64,000 bases of DNA from Pseudonocardiaceae bacterium YIM PH 21723 (GCA_003600225.1 QZFT01000056.1:124001-188000), one strand, 5' to 3'; shown: positions 1 to 7,450, counted from the first letter of the stretch. Notes: generated from the sequence alone by a model not told the origin. A program made the numbers and translations.

Positions 1-445
1 GGTTTCCGGCGGTGGAGCCGGTGATCAGGATGGTGCCCGCCTTGCGTTCCAGCATGCCGGGCAGCACGGCGAGGGTCAGGTGGTGCACGGCGGTGGCGTT
101 CAGCTCCACCTGCCGCAGCTCCCTGGTCCGGTCCAAGGTGGACAGATCGCCGTAGGTGGCGTAACCGGCGTTGTTGGCCAGGATTGCCACGTCCAGGGTG
201 GACAGTTCGGCGGCGAGGATGAGCCGGGCGGCCGGGTCGGCGAGATCGCAGACCCGGATCTCGGCGGTGACCTTGTACTGCTCGGCGAGCCGATCGGCCA
301 GCGCGGCCAGCCGGTCCTCGCGGCGGGCGACCAGGATCAGCGAGTAACCCTTGGCGGCGAACTGCTCGGCCAGGGCTTCGCCGATGCCGGAGGAGGCTCC
401 GGTGATCACCGCGCGATTGCGTGGGGTAGGTGGGGGCAGGCTCAT
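1..445 (-). CDS. SDR family NAD(P)-dependent oxidoreductase (3' part cut by window edge)
   Basis: N-terminal ~148 residues of a classical short-chain dehydrogenase/reductase. The glycine-rich cofactor motif TGASSGIGEA lies near residue 14, an NNAG motif near residue 90, and the catalytic-serine strand (LITGSTAGN) is the last part visible. The YxxxK active site lies beyond position 1, so activity cannot be judged. The ATG at 443-445 overlaps the stop of the upstream flavin monooxygenase (ATGA), so the two are translationally coupled and probably work on the same substrate. SDR/FMO pairs are common in catabolic or detoxification loci. The substrate is unknown. Expression is probably set by the promoter upstream of the monooxygenase and its TetR operator. 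Confidence 0.9.
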   Translation of the reverse strand, partial: MSLPPPTPRNRAVITGASSGIGEALAEQFAAKGYSLILVARREDRLAALADRLAEQYKVTAEIRVCDLADPAARLILAAELSTLDVAILANNAGYATYGDLSTLDRTRELRQVELNATAVHHLTLAVLPGMLERKAGTILITGSTAGN

Positions 446-1782
446 GACACGGCCTCCTTCTCCGGGATGGGCTGGGCGGGAGCGGTATTGAGGCGCTGCA
501 CGGTCCAGGTGCCCGCACCGGCGCCGAGCAGCCGGGCGGTCCAGGCGGCAAGCCGGAGAAGGCGCCGGGCGATCCGGGTCCGCATGACGATCGCGTTCTG
601 CGACGACAGGATGTTGCTGTCCGCCGGGACATGGCGGGTGAGCAGATCGGACAGCGGGACCGGGAACAGCCGCTGGGTCCTGACCACCTCGGCGAGGAAG
701 TCGGCACCGACCGAGATGAGCTTTCCGGCACCGGAACGCGGCGCGACCAGGCCCCAGATGTAGATGTTCGCGTAGCGGGGCACCAGCACGTGCTCGGCGA
801 GGATCGGCTGGCCGTCCTCCCAGACGAACATCGACTCGTCCAGCATCGGGAACCGGGTGTGGAAGCCGGTGGCCCAGGCGATGGTGTCGTACTCGCCGGA
901 GGTCCCGTCCACGAAGTGCACGGTGTTGCCGTCGAACCGGGAGATCTCCGGCCGGGGCCGCACCTTGCCGTGGTCCAGCGCGTAGAACAGCGAGGACGTG
1001 ACGGTGATGTCCTTCGAGTAGAGCTCGTGGTCCGGCTTACGCAGTCCGTAGCGCCGGTAATCGCCCACGTTCACCCGGAGCGCGAACTTGGAGAAGGCCC
1101 GCACCACCGGTTTCGGCAGCCAGAACCGCTCGATCTCGCCCGACGGGAGGCCGAACACGGTTTTCGGGATGAACCAGTAGCCACCCCGCATGGACAGATC
1201 CGACTTCCCGAAGGTGGCCGCGGCCTCCACGGCGAGGTCGCTGCCGGAGTTGCCCGCTCCGACCACCAGTACCCGGCCACCCGCACCGAAGTCCTCGGGT
1301 CGTTTGTAGGCCTTGGAGTGGATCTGCCGGCCGGTGAACTCCCCCGGATAGCTGGGGATCTTCGGGGCGAAGTAGTGGCCGTTCGCGATCATCACTCCGG
1401 CGTACTCCCGGACTTCGCCGGTGGAGAGTTCGACACTCCAGCCGGCCAGGCCGGTGCGGTCCAGCGGGCGGACCCTGGTGACCTCGGTGTTGAAGGTGAT
1501 GTTCTCGCGCAGCCGGAAATGGTCCGCGTAGTCGTTCAGGTAGGCCAGCATCTGCGCCGCGCTGGGGAAAGTCGGGTAGTGCGCGGGCATCGGGTATTCC
1601 GGGTACTGCGTGACCTTCTTCGAGCTGATCAGGTGTGTCGAGTCGTAGACACCGTGCGACCAGTTCCCGCCGATCGCCCCGGTGGCCTCGAAGTGGTCGT
1701 ACGGGATCCCGGCCTGTTTCAGGGCCCGGGCGAGACCGTTCCCGGCGTAACCGGCTCCGATCAGGCAGTACCGCGCTGTCAT
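442..1782 (-). CDS. Flavin-containing monooxygenase (FMO-like)
   Basis: A 446-residue FAD/NADPH monooxygenase. The FAD-binding GAGYAG motif is at the very N-terminus, the FMO fingerprint FxGxxxHxxxY appears as FTGRQIHSKAY, and the NADPH-binding GAGNSGSD follows. The family inserts one oxygen into N-, S- or ketone-type substrates; the substrate here is unknown. The ATG at 1782 is chosen because the Rossmann motif begins about seven residues later. An in-frame upstream extension would run through the operator and into the divergent tetR gene. It is the first gene of a two-gene operon with the SDR (4-nt overlap) and is divergent from a TetR gene. A double palindrome lies 22-53 nt upstream of its start, so repression by that TetR is likely. 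Confidence 0.9.
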   Translation of the reverse strand: MTARYCLIGAGYAGNGLARALKQAGIPYDHFEATGAIGGNWSHGVYDSTHLISSKKVTQYPEYPMPAHYPTFPSAAQMLAYLNDYADHFRLRENITFNTEVTRVRPLDRTGLAGWSVELSTGEVREYAGVMIANGHYFAPKIPSYPGEFTGRQIHSKAYKRPEDFGAGGRVLVVGAGNSGSDLAVEAAATFGKSDLSMRGGYWFIPKTVFGLPSGEIERFWLPKPVVRAFSKFALRVNVGDYRRYGLRKPDHELYSKDITVTSSLFYALDHGKVRPRPEISRFDGNTVHFVDGTSGEYDTIAWATGFHTRFPMLDESMFVWEDGQPILAEHVLVPRYANIYIWGLVAPRSGAGKLISVGADFLAEVVRTQRLFPVPLSDLLTRHVPADSNILSSQNAIVMRTRIARRLLRLAAWTARLLGAGAGTWTVQRLNTAPAQPIPEKEAVS

Positions 1783-1803
1783 GGACAGTTCCCATCCACC
1801 AAA

Positions 1804-1835
1804 GCTACGTCTAATGTAGCTACATTGAATGTAGC
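1804..1835. promoter_or_regulatory. Double palindromic operator between FMO and tetR
   Basis: The 32-bp stretch has exact two-fold symmetry in its outer and inner blocks. GCTAC at 1804-1808 mirrors GTAGC at 1831-1835, and the core AATGTAGCTACATT at 1813-1826 is a perfect 14-bp palindrome. It can also be read as two 17-bp palindromes of form GCTAC-N7-GTAGC (1804-1820 and 1819-1835) sharing two bases. The position between divergent genes points to autoregulation by the TetR encoded at 1881-2510. Confidence 0.7.
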
Positions 1836-1880
1836 TTGCCTGGCGGGTTACGAACCTGTCAAGACGGATAAGGTGATCCA

Positions 1881-2510
1881 GTGACCGAGCCATCCACCCG
1901 CCGCAACCGGCCGTATGCCCCGCGCATGTCACCGGAGGAACGGCGTGAGCAGCTGCTGGACGCGACCCTCCAGGTCATCGTCACGCAGGGCATTCACAAG
2001 GTGTCGATGGACTCGGTCGCCAAGGAGGCCGGGGTGACCCGGCCGGTGGTGTACGGGATCTTCACCGACGCCAATGACCTGCTGCGGGCCTCACTGGACC
2101 ACGAATCGCAGTTCATCCAGGGCCAGCTCGCGGAACTGTTCCCGCGGATCGACATGACCGACCCGCTCGGCAGCGCGATCACCCTGCTGGACGGGTTCCT
2201 GCACGTGGTGCGCGCCGCGCCCGATCGCTGGCGGGCCGCCTTCGCCATGGTCGACAGCGTCACGCCCGCCTATCGCAGACGGGTCGAGCAGACGAGGAGC
2301 CAGTTGATCGAGCTCCTGGAGGGGTTGCTGTCCGGCGGAGTGCAGGACGGGCGGCTGATCAGCGGAACGGACGTGGAGATGCTCGCCAGGACGCTCTTCG
2401 CCCTCGTGTGGGACTACGGCCGGATCACCCTGGCCGAGCCGGACCGCTTCCCCCCGGAGCGGATCGTCGCGTTCGCCCGCGAACGGATCTCCGGCCTACT
2501 TGTGCAGTGA
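1881..2510 (+). CDS. TetR family transcriptional regulator
   Basis: A 209-residue regulator starting at GTG. The N-terminal tri-helical HTH (about residues 17-63) reads ...LDATLQVIVTQGI then SMDSVAKEAGVTRPVVYGIF, a standard TetR DNA-binding helix pair. The C-terminal ligand-binding half is not family specific. It is divergent from the FMO/SDR operon with the double palindrome in the 98-bp gap, so it most likely represses both itself and that operon and is released by a substrate-like ligand. Its 3' end overlaps the convergent S4 gene by 15 nt. Confidence 0.9.
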   Translation: MTEPSTRRNRPYAPRMSPEERREQLLDATLQVIVTQGIHKVSMDSVAKEAGVTRPVVYGIFTDANDLLRASLDHESQFIQGQLAELFPRIDMTDPLGSAITLLDGFLHVVRAAPDRWRAAFAMVDSVTPAYRRRVEQTRSQLIELLEGLLSGGVQDGRLISGTDVEMLARTLFALVWDYGRITLAEPDRFPPERIVAFARERISGLLVQ

Positions 2511-2729
2511 GGCGGCCTTGAGCCGGACCCGCTCGCCGTCCTCCACCTCGACCACGTCGCCGTCGTGCAGCTGCACGCCCCGGCGAACCTCGCCCTGGCC
2601 GTTGACCTGCACCATTCCCTCATCCAGCAGCTCGCGGGCGTGACCGCCGTCCTCGGCCAGCCCGGCGAGCTTGAGGAACTGTCCCAGCCGGATCATCTCG
2701 TCCGTGATCTGTACTTCGCGGATATTCAT
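2496..2729 (-). CDS. Small S4-domain RNA-binding protein (YbcJ/YaaA-like)
   Basis: A 77-residue protein that is almost entirely one S4 RNA-binding fold: IRLGQFLKLAGLAEDGGHARELLDEGMVQVNGQ, then a GD-VEV strand. Stand-alone S4 proteins of this size bind structured RNA (rRNA or tRNA) in the cytoplasm. The ATG at 2729 begins the recognisable domain. An in-frame upstream ATG at 2816 would extend the protein through the inverted repeat at 2774-2814 and is not preferred. It is convergent with tetR and overlaps it by 15 nt. No operon partner is seen. Confidence 0.85.
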   Translation of the reverse strand: MNIREVQITDEMIRLGQFLKLAGLAEDGGHARELLDEGMVQVNGQGEVRRGVQLHDGDVVEVEDGERVRLKAASLHK

Positions 2730-2773
2730 ACCGCCAATCAGATCACGAGGGGCCGGGAATCCACGAACCGTAT

Positions 2774-2814
2774 GAACGGCGTCAACTTCTGAGTGACGAA
2801 AGTTGACGGCGTTC
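2774..2814. repeat. 41-bp inverted repeat upstream of the ABC-2 membrane gene
   Basis: Arms 2774-2788 and 2800-2814 are complementary at 14 of 15 positions around an 11-nt centre. Each arm carries the half-site AAGTTGAC, which also occurs in the promoter of the convergent tetR gene (near 4736-4743). It lies in the divergent promoter region between the S4 gene and the membrane protein, so a regulator-binding role is plausible. The arms also resemble the arms of the gene-end hairpins at 11701 and 13339, but in inside-out order. Confidence 0.55.
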
Positions 2815-2827
2815 ACATTGGTTGCCT

Positions 2828-2846
2828 ATGTTGACAGTGACAACAT
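2828..2846 (+). promoter_or_regulatory. Putative promoter and operator of the ABC-2 membrane gene
   Basis: ATGTTG (2828-2833) and CAACAT (2841-2846) form an exact 6-bp dyad around seven bases. It includes a consensus -35 box TTGACA at 2831-2836. The string GTTGACAGTG also occurs on the minus strand in front of tetR (4099-4683). A shared operator for that repressor is the simplest reading. No good -10 is evident 17-18 bp downstream. Confidence 0.5.
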
Positions 2847-2876
2847 GGGGGACCAAGACTTCGAGGACGAGAAATC

Positions 2877-4118
2877 ATGCGTGCAACCGCACTACTGCGC
2901 AGCCCGAGGATCTGGGTGTTCACCGTGCTCGGTGCACTGATGGCCCTCCTGGTGACCTTCGGATACCTGGGCGGCGCCCTGGACAGCAGCACCTCCCCCG
3001 GCAAGCGGGTACCGATCGCCTGGGTGAACGCGGACAAGGGGCCGACGGGCACCGACCTGACCAAGCAGATCACCGAGGGGCAGGCGGCGGACGCGGCGAA
3101 CTGGGTCGTCGCCCAGGACGAGGACGACGCCCGCCGGATGCTCAGCCGCGACGAGGTCTACGCGGCGGTACTGCTGCCCGCCGACCTGACCGCCCGGCTC
3201 CAGGCCCTCGCCGACCCACGCGCCACCCCGCAGCCGGTGAAGGTGACCGTGCTGACCAACCCGATCGCCGGCCCCGCCGCCAACGGCACCGCGACGGCGG
3301 TGTCCGACGCGGTGCTGCACAAGATGTCGCTGGGAGTGGGCGAGAAACTGCTGGCCAACCCGGCGGCGGCGAACATCAAGGGCGCGGCCCGGCTGGAGCT
3401 GTCCGATCCGATCAGCACCACCAAGACCCCGTGGCTGGCTCCGCCCGAGCACAGCGCGAACGGCCTGGCGGCCTTCTACTACTCCGTGGTGCTGCTGATG
3501 ACCGGCTTCCTGCTGTCCCAGCTGCTGCACTCCGGCGTCGACGGCGTGGCCGGCTTCGCGCCCCGCGAGCTGCTGCACCGCAGGCAGACCAAGGCCCCGC
3601 TGCCGATCGACCGCACGCACACCCTGCTGACCAAGACCGGCCTGCTGGCGGGCTGCTCGCTGGTCGCGGCCAGTGTGATCGAACTCCTGGCCGTCCAGGT
3701 ACTGGAGATGCCGACCGCGCACGCCGGGCAGCTGTGGCTGTTCTCCGTGCTGGCCGTGCTCACCGGCGGGATGCTGCCGCTGACGCTGCTGGCGATCTTC
3801 GGCACCCCGGGCACGCTGGTGGCCACCGCGCTCCTGCTGATCTTCGGGGTGCCGTCCTCCGGCGGCCCGTTCCCGCCGGAGCTGCAGCCGCCGTTCTTCC
3901 GCACCCTCGGCCACGTGCTGCCGCTGCGCTACACCACCGACGGCGCCCGGGACCTGATCTTCGACACCGCGGGCGGCGGCCTGCGCACCGGCGTGCCGGT
4001 ACTCGGCGCCTGGCTGCTGGGCAGCCTGCTGCTCGGCCTGATGATCGCCCGGCTCTACGACCGCAACGGGCTGCACCGGACCAGCGAGCACGAGCGGCTC
4101 ATGTCAGCGCCCGCGTGA
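2877..4118 (+). CDS. ABC-2-type / YhgE-Pip-like membrane protein
   Basis: A 413-residue membrane protein. One N-terminal TM segment (about residues 11-31) is followed by a ~170-residue extracytoplasmic region (PIAWVNADKG..., DEVYAAVLLPADL) typical of the ABC-2/YhgE-Pip/DUF3533 group, then five or so TM helices from about residue 190 to 400. Family members act as export permeases or phage-infection/secretion-related membrane proteins. No ATPase gene is adjacent, so the energy source is unclear. The 3' end overlaps the convergent TetR gene by 20 nt, and the shared GTTGACAGTG promoter motif suggests that this TetR controls it. A drug or lipid efflux role is inference. Confidence 0.75.
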   Translation: MRATALLRSPRIWVFTVLGALMALLVTFGYLGGALDSSTSPGKRVPIAWVNADKGPTGTDLTKQITEGQAADAANWVVAQDEDDARRMLSRDEVYAAVLLPADLTARLQALADPRATPQPVKVTVLTNPIAGPAANGTATAVSDAVLHKMSLGVGEKLLANPAAANIKGAARLELSDPISTTKTPWLAPPEHSANGLAAFYYSVVLLMTGFLLSQLLHSGVDGVAGFAPRELLHRRQTKAPLPIDRTHTLLTKTGLLAGCSLVAASVIELLAVQVLEMPTAHAGQLWLFSVLAVLTGGMLPLTLLAIFGTPGTLVATALLLIFGVPSSGGPFPPELQPPFFRTLGHVLPLRYTTDGARDLIFDTAGGGLRTGVPVLGAWLLGSLLLGLMIARLYDRNGLHRTSEHERLMSAPA

Positions 4119-4683
4119 GGAAGGACTGAGTCTCATCGATGACCCGCTTGCGCTCTGCCTCCGGCAGGGAGGCGAGCGGGCCATCGGTGATCAGGTTGGC
4201 CAGGCCGTGCACGGTGGCCCACAGCGGCGTCTCGGCGCCGTGCCGCCGGTCGGCGGACATCATCCCGGCGGCGACGAGCTCGTCGAGAGCCGCGCACAGC
4301 AACTGGAACGGCTCGGACGTCTTGTCGGTGGGCACCTCGGTGTTGAACGCGGCCCGGAACCAGCCGGGCTGGGTCAGCGCGAACCGCAGGTAGCCGCGAC
4401 CCAGTCCGTGCAGCCGGGAGAGGGCGTCGTCGCCGGCCGCCTGCTCGGCCCGCATGGCGTCGGCCAGGTCGACCTGCGCGCGTGCCTTGACCGCCGCCAG
4501 GAGGTCCTGGTGGTTGGCGAAGTGCCGATAGGCCGAGGTGGCCGAGACGCCGACCCGGCGGGCCGCCTCGCGCAGTACGACGGCCGACGGTCCCCCCGTC
4601 TTGGCGAGCTCCACGGCGGCGTCCACCAGCGCATTCGCCAGGTCACCGTGGTGATACCCGGCCCGCTCACGTGTCGTCGCCAT
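4099..4683 (-). CDS. TetR family transcriptional regulator
   Basis: A 194-residue TetR/AcrR protein. The N-terminal HTH (about residues 9-55) reads YHHGDLANALVDAAVELA... then REAARRVGVSATSAYRHFANH. The C-terminal domain has the TetR_C WHG-like features (ATVHGLANLI). The start at 4683 fits both the domain and a TTGACA/TGTTAA promoter 28-56 bp upstream. It is convergent with the ABC-2 membrane gene (20-nt overlap). The same GTTGACAGTG motif occurs in both promoters, so repression of itself and of the membrane protein is likely. Confidence 0.9.
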   Translation of the reverse strand: MATTRERAGYHHGDLANALVDAAVELAKTGGPSAVVLREAARRVGVSATSAYRHFANHQDLLAAVKARAQVDLADAMRAEQAAGDDALSRLHGLGRGYLRFALTQPGWFRAAFNTEVPTDKTSEPFQLLCAALDELVAAGMMSADRRHGAETPLWATVHGLANLITDGPLASLPEAERKRVIDETQSFLTRALT

Positions 4684-4710
4684 GATCCGTCCTCCCCTGC
4701 TGCGCACAAG

Positions 4711-4743
4711 TTAACACCGCATAAAGCTAACACTGTCAACTTC
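4711..4743 (-). promoter_or_regulatory. tetR promoter with shared operator half-site
   Basis: On the minus strand TTGACA (4739-4734) and TGTTAA (4716-4711) are separated by exactly 17 bp, a housekeeping-type promoter. The -35 lies within GAAGTTGACAGTG, which matches the motif at 2830-2839 upstream of the convergent membrane gene. Autorepression is inferred. Confidence 0.6.
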
Positions 4744-4830
4744 ACGGCGAAGTCTTACTTGAAGATCAAGTTCAGATTAACTTGGCTCGACCCGGTGCCA
4801 ACGCCGCTCAGGCATGGCAGGATCACCCAT

Positions 4831-4875
4831 TGCAGTTACAGGGCCCTGAAGATAGGGGCCCCATTTTTTTAGGAG
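4831..4875 (+). promoter_or_regulatory. Cold-shock leader hairpin with T-tract (copy 1)
   Basis: TGCAGTTACA is followed by GGGCCC (4841-4846), a 9-nt loop, and GGGCCC (4856-4861), then seven Ts and immediately the Shine-Dalgarno AGGAG (4871-4875). A GC stem followed by a T-run is an intrinsic-terminator shape placed directly on the ribosome-binding site. It could act as a cold-responsive attenuator or RBS-masking structure. The same leader precedes the second csp gene. Confidence 0.65.
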
Positions 4876-4883
4876 ATAGCGGC

Positions 4884-5087
4884 ATGGCGCAGGGCAGTGT
4901 GAAGTGGTTCAACGCCGAGAAGGGTTTTGGCTTCATCGAGCAGGACGGCGGTGGACCTGACGTCTTCGTGCACTACTCGGAGATCCAGGGCAACGGCTAC
5001 CGCTCCCTCGATGAGGGCCAGCGAGTCGAGTTCGAGATCGGGCAGGGCCAGAAGGGCCCGCAGGCCCAGCAGGTCCACGCGATCTGA
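4884..5087 (+). CDS. Cold shock protein (CspA family), copy 1
   Basis: A 67-residue single cold-shock domain. Both RNA-binding motifs are intact: RNP1 KGFGFI and RNP2 VFVHY. The family binds single-stranded RNA/DNA and acts as an RNA chaperone and antiterminator in the cytoplasm. AGGAG lies eight bases before the ATG. A T-tract hairpin leader precedes it and a strong terminator follows at 5145-5184, so it is monocistronic. A near-identical copy lies 555 bp downstream (three residue differences: A/G, R/K and H/R), evidently a tandem duplication of the whole transcription unit. Confidence 0.95.
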   Translation: MAQGSVKWFNAEKGFGFIEQDGGGPDVFVHYSEIQGNGYRSLDEGQRVEFEIGQGQKGPQAQQVHAI

Positions 5088-5144
5088 TCTTCATCGGCAG
5101 CACTTGCCCGCGTCCAGCGTGCCAAGGTGAGCAGCCGTGACAGC

Positions 5145-5184
5145 ACCCCGTCGGCCTCGGCCGGCGGGGTTCTGACATTTTTTT
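5145..5184 (+). terminator. Intrinsic terminator of csp copy 1
   Basis: ACCCCG-t-CGGCC / GGCCG-g-CGGGGT form an 11-bp stem with one mismatch and a 2-nt apex (5145-5170). Seven Ts follow at 5178-5184. Confidence 0.85.
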
Positions 5185-5386
5185 GCCAGATTTCCGCCGA
5201 AAATCGGACGTTACCCGATCTTGATAATTGGGCCGTGCTATACCCGATAGAGCAGCGTGACCTGCACTTCCGTGGCGGATACCGCCTCCCGGACGATCGC
5301 GTGACCGGCCGTCACCCCCACGTGACACGGCGTACCACCCGCGAAGGCAGTTAACCAATTGCCGCCATCCATGGCAGTATTACAAA
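5185..5386. other. Non-coding spacer between the two csp genes
   Basis: About 200 bp separate the csp-1 terminator from the csp-2 leader, the longest part of the 351-bp gap between the two coding regions. It is locally less GC-rich (TTTCCGCCGAAAATCGG, TTGATAATTGGG, CTATACCC). These could include promoter elements, but no well-spaced -35/-10 pair was found. The last ~25 bp (CATGGCAGTATTAC) resemble the region upstream of csp 1, so the duplication starts there. No coding potential was recognised. Confidence 0.6.
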
Positions 5387-5429
5387 TGCAGTTACAGGGC
5401 CCTGAAGATCGGGGCCCCTTTTTTAGGAG
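5387..5429 (+). promoter_or_regulatory. Cold-shock leader hairpin with T-tract (copy 2)
   Basis: TGCAGTTACA, GGGCCC (5397-5402), a 9-nt loop, GGGCCC (5412-5417), a T-run to 5424, then AGGAG (5425-5429). It matches the leader of csp 1 with few differences. The stem is identical, and loop and SD spacing are conserved, which argues for a selected RNA structure. Confidence 0.65.
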
Positions 5430-5438
5430 TTATGCGGT

Positions 5439-5642
5439 ATGGCGCAGGGCAGTGTCAAGTGGTTCAACGGCGAAAAGGGCTTCGGCTTCATCGAGCAGGA
5501 CGGTGGCGGTCCTGACGTCTTCGTGCACTACTCGGAGATCCAGGGCAACGGCTACAAGTCCCTCGACGAAGGCCAGCGGGTCGAGTTCGAGATCGGCCAG
5601 GGCCAGAAGGGCCCGCAGGCCCAGCAGGTCCGCGCGATCTAG
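5439..5642 (+). CDS. Cold shock protein (CspA family), copy 2
   Basis: A 67-residue cold-shock domain protein, 64 of 67 residues identical to the copy at 4884-5087, with intact KGFGFI and VFVHY motifs. It has the same hairpin leader and SD. The 3' flank is also homologous (CACTTGC... GTGCCAAG... GTGACAG), so leader, gene and trailer were duplicated together. It is monocistronic, ending at the perfect 15-bp hairpin at 5707-5740. Retention of two intact units suggests a dosage or differential-regulation role. Confidence 0.95.
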   Translation: MAQGSVKWFNGEKGFGFIEQDGGGPDVFVHYSEIQGNGYKSLDEGQRVEFEIGQGQKGPQAQQVRAI

Positions 5643-5706
5643 GACCACCCCTCGTCGGCAACACTTGCTTCACGCCTAGCGCGTGCCAAGCGGTAAGCAG
5701 ACGTGA

Positions 5707-5747
5707 CAGGACCCCCTCCGGTTCGCCGGAGGGGGTCCTGACATTTT
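5707..5747 (+). terminator. Intrinsic terminator of csp copy 2
   Basis: A perfect 15-bp stem (5707-5721 with 5726-5740) closed by a TTCG tetraloop, then ACATTTT. This is among the strongest terminators in the window. Confidence 0.9.
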
Positions 5748-5858
5748 CCATGGAATCTGCCCACAACCAGAGCCAACCCAGGCCAGTCAGCAGATTCCAT
5801 GGAAAATGTTCCCCTCACCAGCAGCTACCCTGGGAGCACTTTCCATGGAAAGTGCTCC
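5741..5858. repeat. Cluster of three TTTCCATGGAA-centred palindromes
   Basis: 5741-5760 and 5790-5809 are perfect 20-bp inverted copies of each other, each centred on CCATGG. 5833-5858 is a perfect 26-bp palindrome with the same TTTCCATGGAAA core. All three lie in the 222-bp gap between csp 2 and the convergent PP2C gene, the last only six bases from the phosphatase stop. They could form cruciforms or RNA hairpins, serve as operator-like protein sites, or terminate the phosphatase mRNA. No T-tract follows on either strand except the csp terminator itself. Confidence 0.75.
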
Positions 5859-5864
5859 TGGAGC

Positions 5865-7406
5865 TCAGCCCTCAGGGGTCAGGGCGAACAGCGCGATGTC
5901 GTCGTGGTCGCGGTCGCCCAGCCAGTCGAGCACGACCTTCTCGATCCCGGACACCATCTCGCCCAGCGGCCGCCCGTGTTGCGCGGCGAAGACCTGCGCC
6001 AGTCGCTGCTCGCCGAACAGCTCGCCGTCCGGGTCCAGACCGGGCCGGGCCTCGGTGATGCCGTCGGTGTACAGCAGCAGGACGTCGCCCGGCGCGAGCA
6101 GCAGCTCCACCTGACCGAACTGCGCCTCCGGGATGATGCCGACCACAGTGCCCGGGACGGCCACCTCCTCCAGGCCGCCGTCGGCGCGGAGCACGAACGG
6201 TGGCGGATGTCCGCCGCCGCTGAGCACGACGCGCAGCCTGCGATCCCGTTCCACCTCGACGCTGCCCGCGATCATGGTGGTGAACCGGTTGTCCCCGTCC
6301 AGCAGCATGACCTCGTTGAGCAGCCGCAGCACGGTGGACGGGTGCTGCTGCGCGGTGAGCAGCGCGCTGATCGACTGGCGCACCTGACCGGCCAGCACGG
6401 CGGCCTCCACGCCGTTGCCGCACACGTCGCCGAGCACGAAGAACGCGTCCCGCTGGCAGTGGGTGTAGACGTCGTAGAAGTCGCCGCCGATCCGGGCACT
6501 GCGGTTGGCGGTGCGGTAGATGGAGGCGAACCGGACACCGTTGACATCGGGCAGCCGGCTGGGCACCAGTTCGGCGCGCATCAGCTCGGCCTGCTTGGAC
6601 TGTTCGTCGAGCCGGCAGACGGTGCGCAGCAGTGGGGCCATCCGGTCCGCGTAGCGGCGGGCCAGGTCGAGGTCGAGGGGCTCGTTGATCCGCTGCACCA
6701 GCAGCAGCACGCCGATCAGCTCGTCGTCCACCTGGAGGGGCACCGCCAGGGGCCCGTACTTGACCGGGGTGCCCTTGGCGAACAGGAAGGACAGCTGCTG
6801 CCACGCCGGATGCACGTCGTTGGGCTTGTCGCCGGCGACGATCGGCGCCAGGACCGGATTCTTGCGCACCGCACGCGGGGTAAGCCTGCCGGTATCGTGC
6901 GCCTCAGGGGTGCTGCGCCACCATTCCAGCCTGCCGTGTTCGCTGGGCAGCACCAGGACGCAGTCGGTGGCCACCCGCTCGGCGGCCAGCCTGGCCACCG
7001 CGGCGGCCATCGGCGCCCGATCGGTGCTGCGCGCGACCTCCACGGCCGCGTCGGCGAGGAAGCGTTCCTGGTCGGCCTCCGGGCCGGACAGGTACCAGGC
7101 GACGAGCTTGTCCCCCACCGGCTGCCTGCGTCCGGAGACCGCCTGGCCACTGAGCCGACCGCGGACGATGCCCTCAGCGGAGGCGTCCTCGACGAGGCCG
7201 ACGAGCCGGGTTCCCTGGGTCACCGAGGGGTAGCTGCGGCGGGCGGTGGCATTGCACATGAGCACGACTTCATCGGAGTCGGTCACGATGACCGCCTCCG
7301 TGACGCCGTCCAACAGCGCGTCCAGTACGGCCTCGACACCCGAGGTGGTCAAGGACCGGCTCCCTACCCGACGATCTTGCAGTGACAAAATGGCACTCCC
7401 GCGCAA
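5865..7406 (-). CDS. PAS/GAF-SpoIIE-type PP2C serine phosphatase
   Basis: About 513 residues: a PAS-like N-terminus (about 25-105), a GAF-like region (about 115-265), and a PP2C/SpoIIE domain (about 285-510). The metal motifs RIGGDFYDV (305-313), GDVCGNG (326-332), YTDGITEAR and a final DDIAL are intact, so it should be an active Mn/Mg-dependent phosphatase. Such proteins dephosphorylate anti-anti-sigma factors and release stress sigma factors. It has no TM segment and is cytosolic. It is divergent from the giant hybrid kinase, which carries a sigma-B-like promoter, so a shared stress circuit is plausible. The start is uncertain; internal GTG codons a few residues downstream are alternatives. 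Confidence 0.85.
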   Translation of the reverse strand: MRGSAILSLQDRRVGSRSLTTSGVEAVLDALLDGVTEAVIVTDSDEVVLMCNATARRSYPSVTQGTRLVGLVEDASAEGIVRGRLSGQAVSGRRQPVGDKLVAWYLSGPEADQERFLADAAVEVARSTDRAPMAAAVARLAAERVATDCVLVLPSEHGRLEWWRSTPEAHDTGRLTPRAVRKNPVLAPIVAGDKPNDVHPAWQQLSFLFAKGTPVKYGPLAVPLQVDDELIGVLLLVQRINEPLDLDLARRYADRMAPLLRTVCRLDEQSKQAELMRAELVPSRLPDVNGVRFASIYRTANRSARIGGDFYDVYTHCQRDAFFVLGDVCGNGVEAAVLAGQVRQSISALLTAQQHPSTVLRLLNEVMLLDGDNRFTTMIAGSVEVERDRRLRVVLSGGGHPPPFVLRADGGLEEVAVPGTVVGIIPEAQFGQVELLLAPGDVLLLYTDGITEARPGLDPDGELFGEQRLAQVFAAQHGRPLGEMVSGIEKVVLDWLGDRDHDDIALFALTPEG

Positions 7407-7450
7407 AACCCTAGCCCACTGCCGGGGCCGTACAGCCAGTACGTCCGGAT

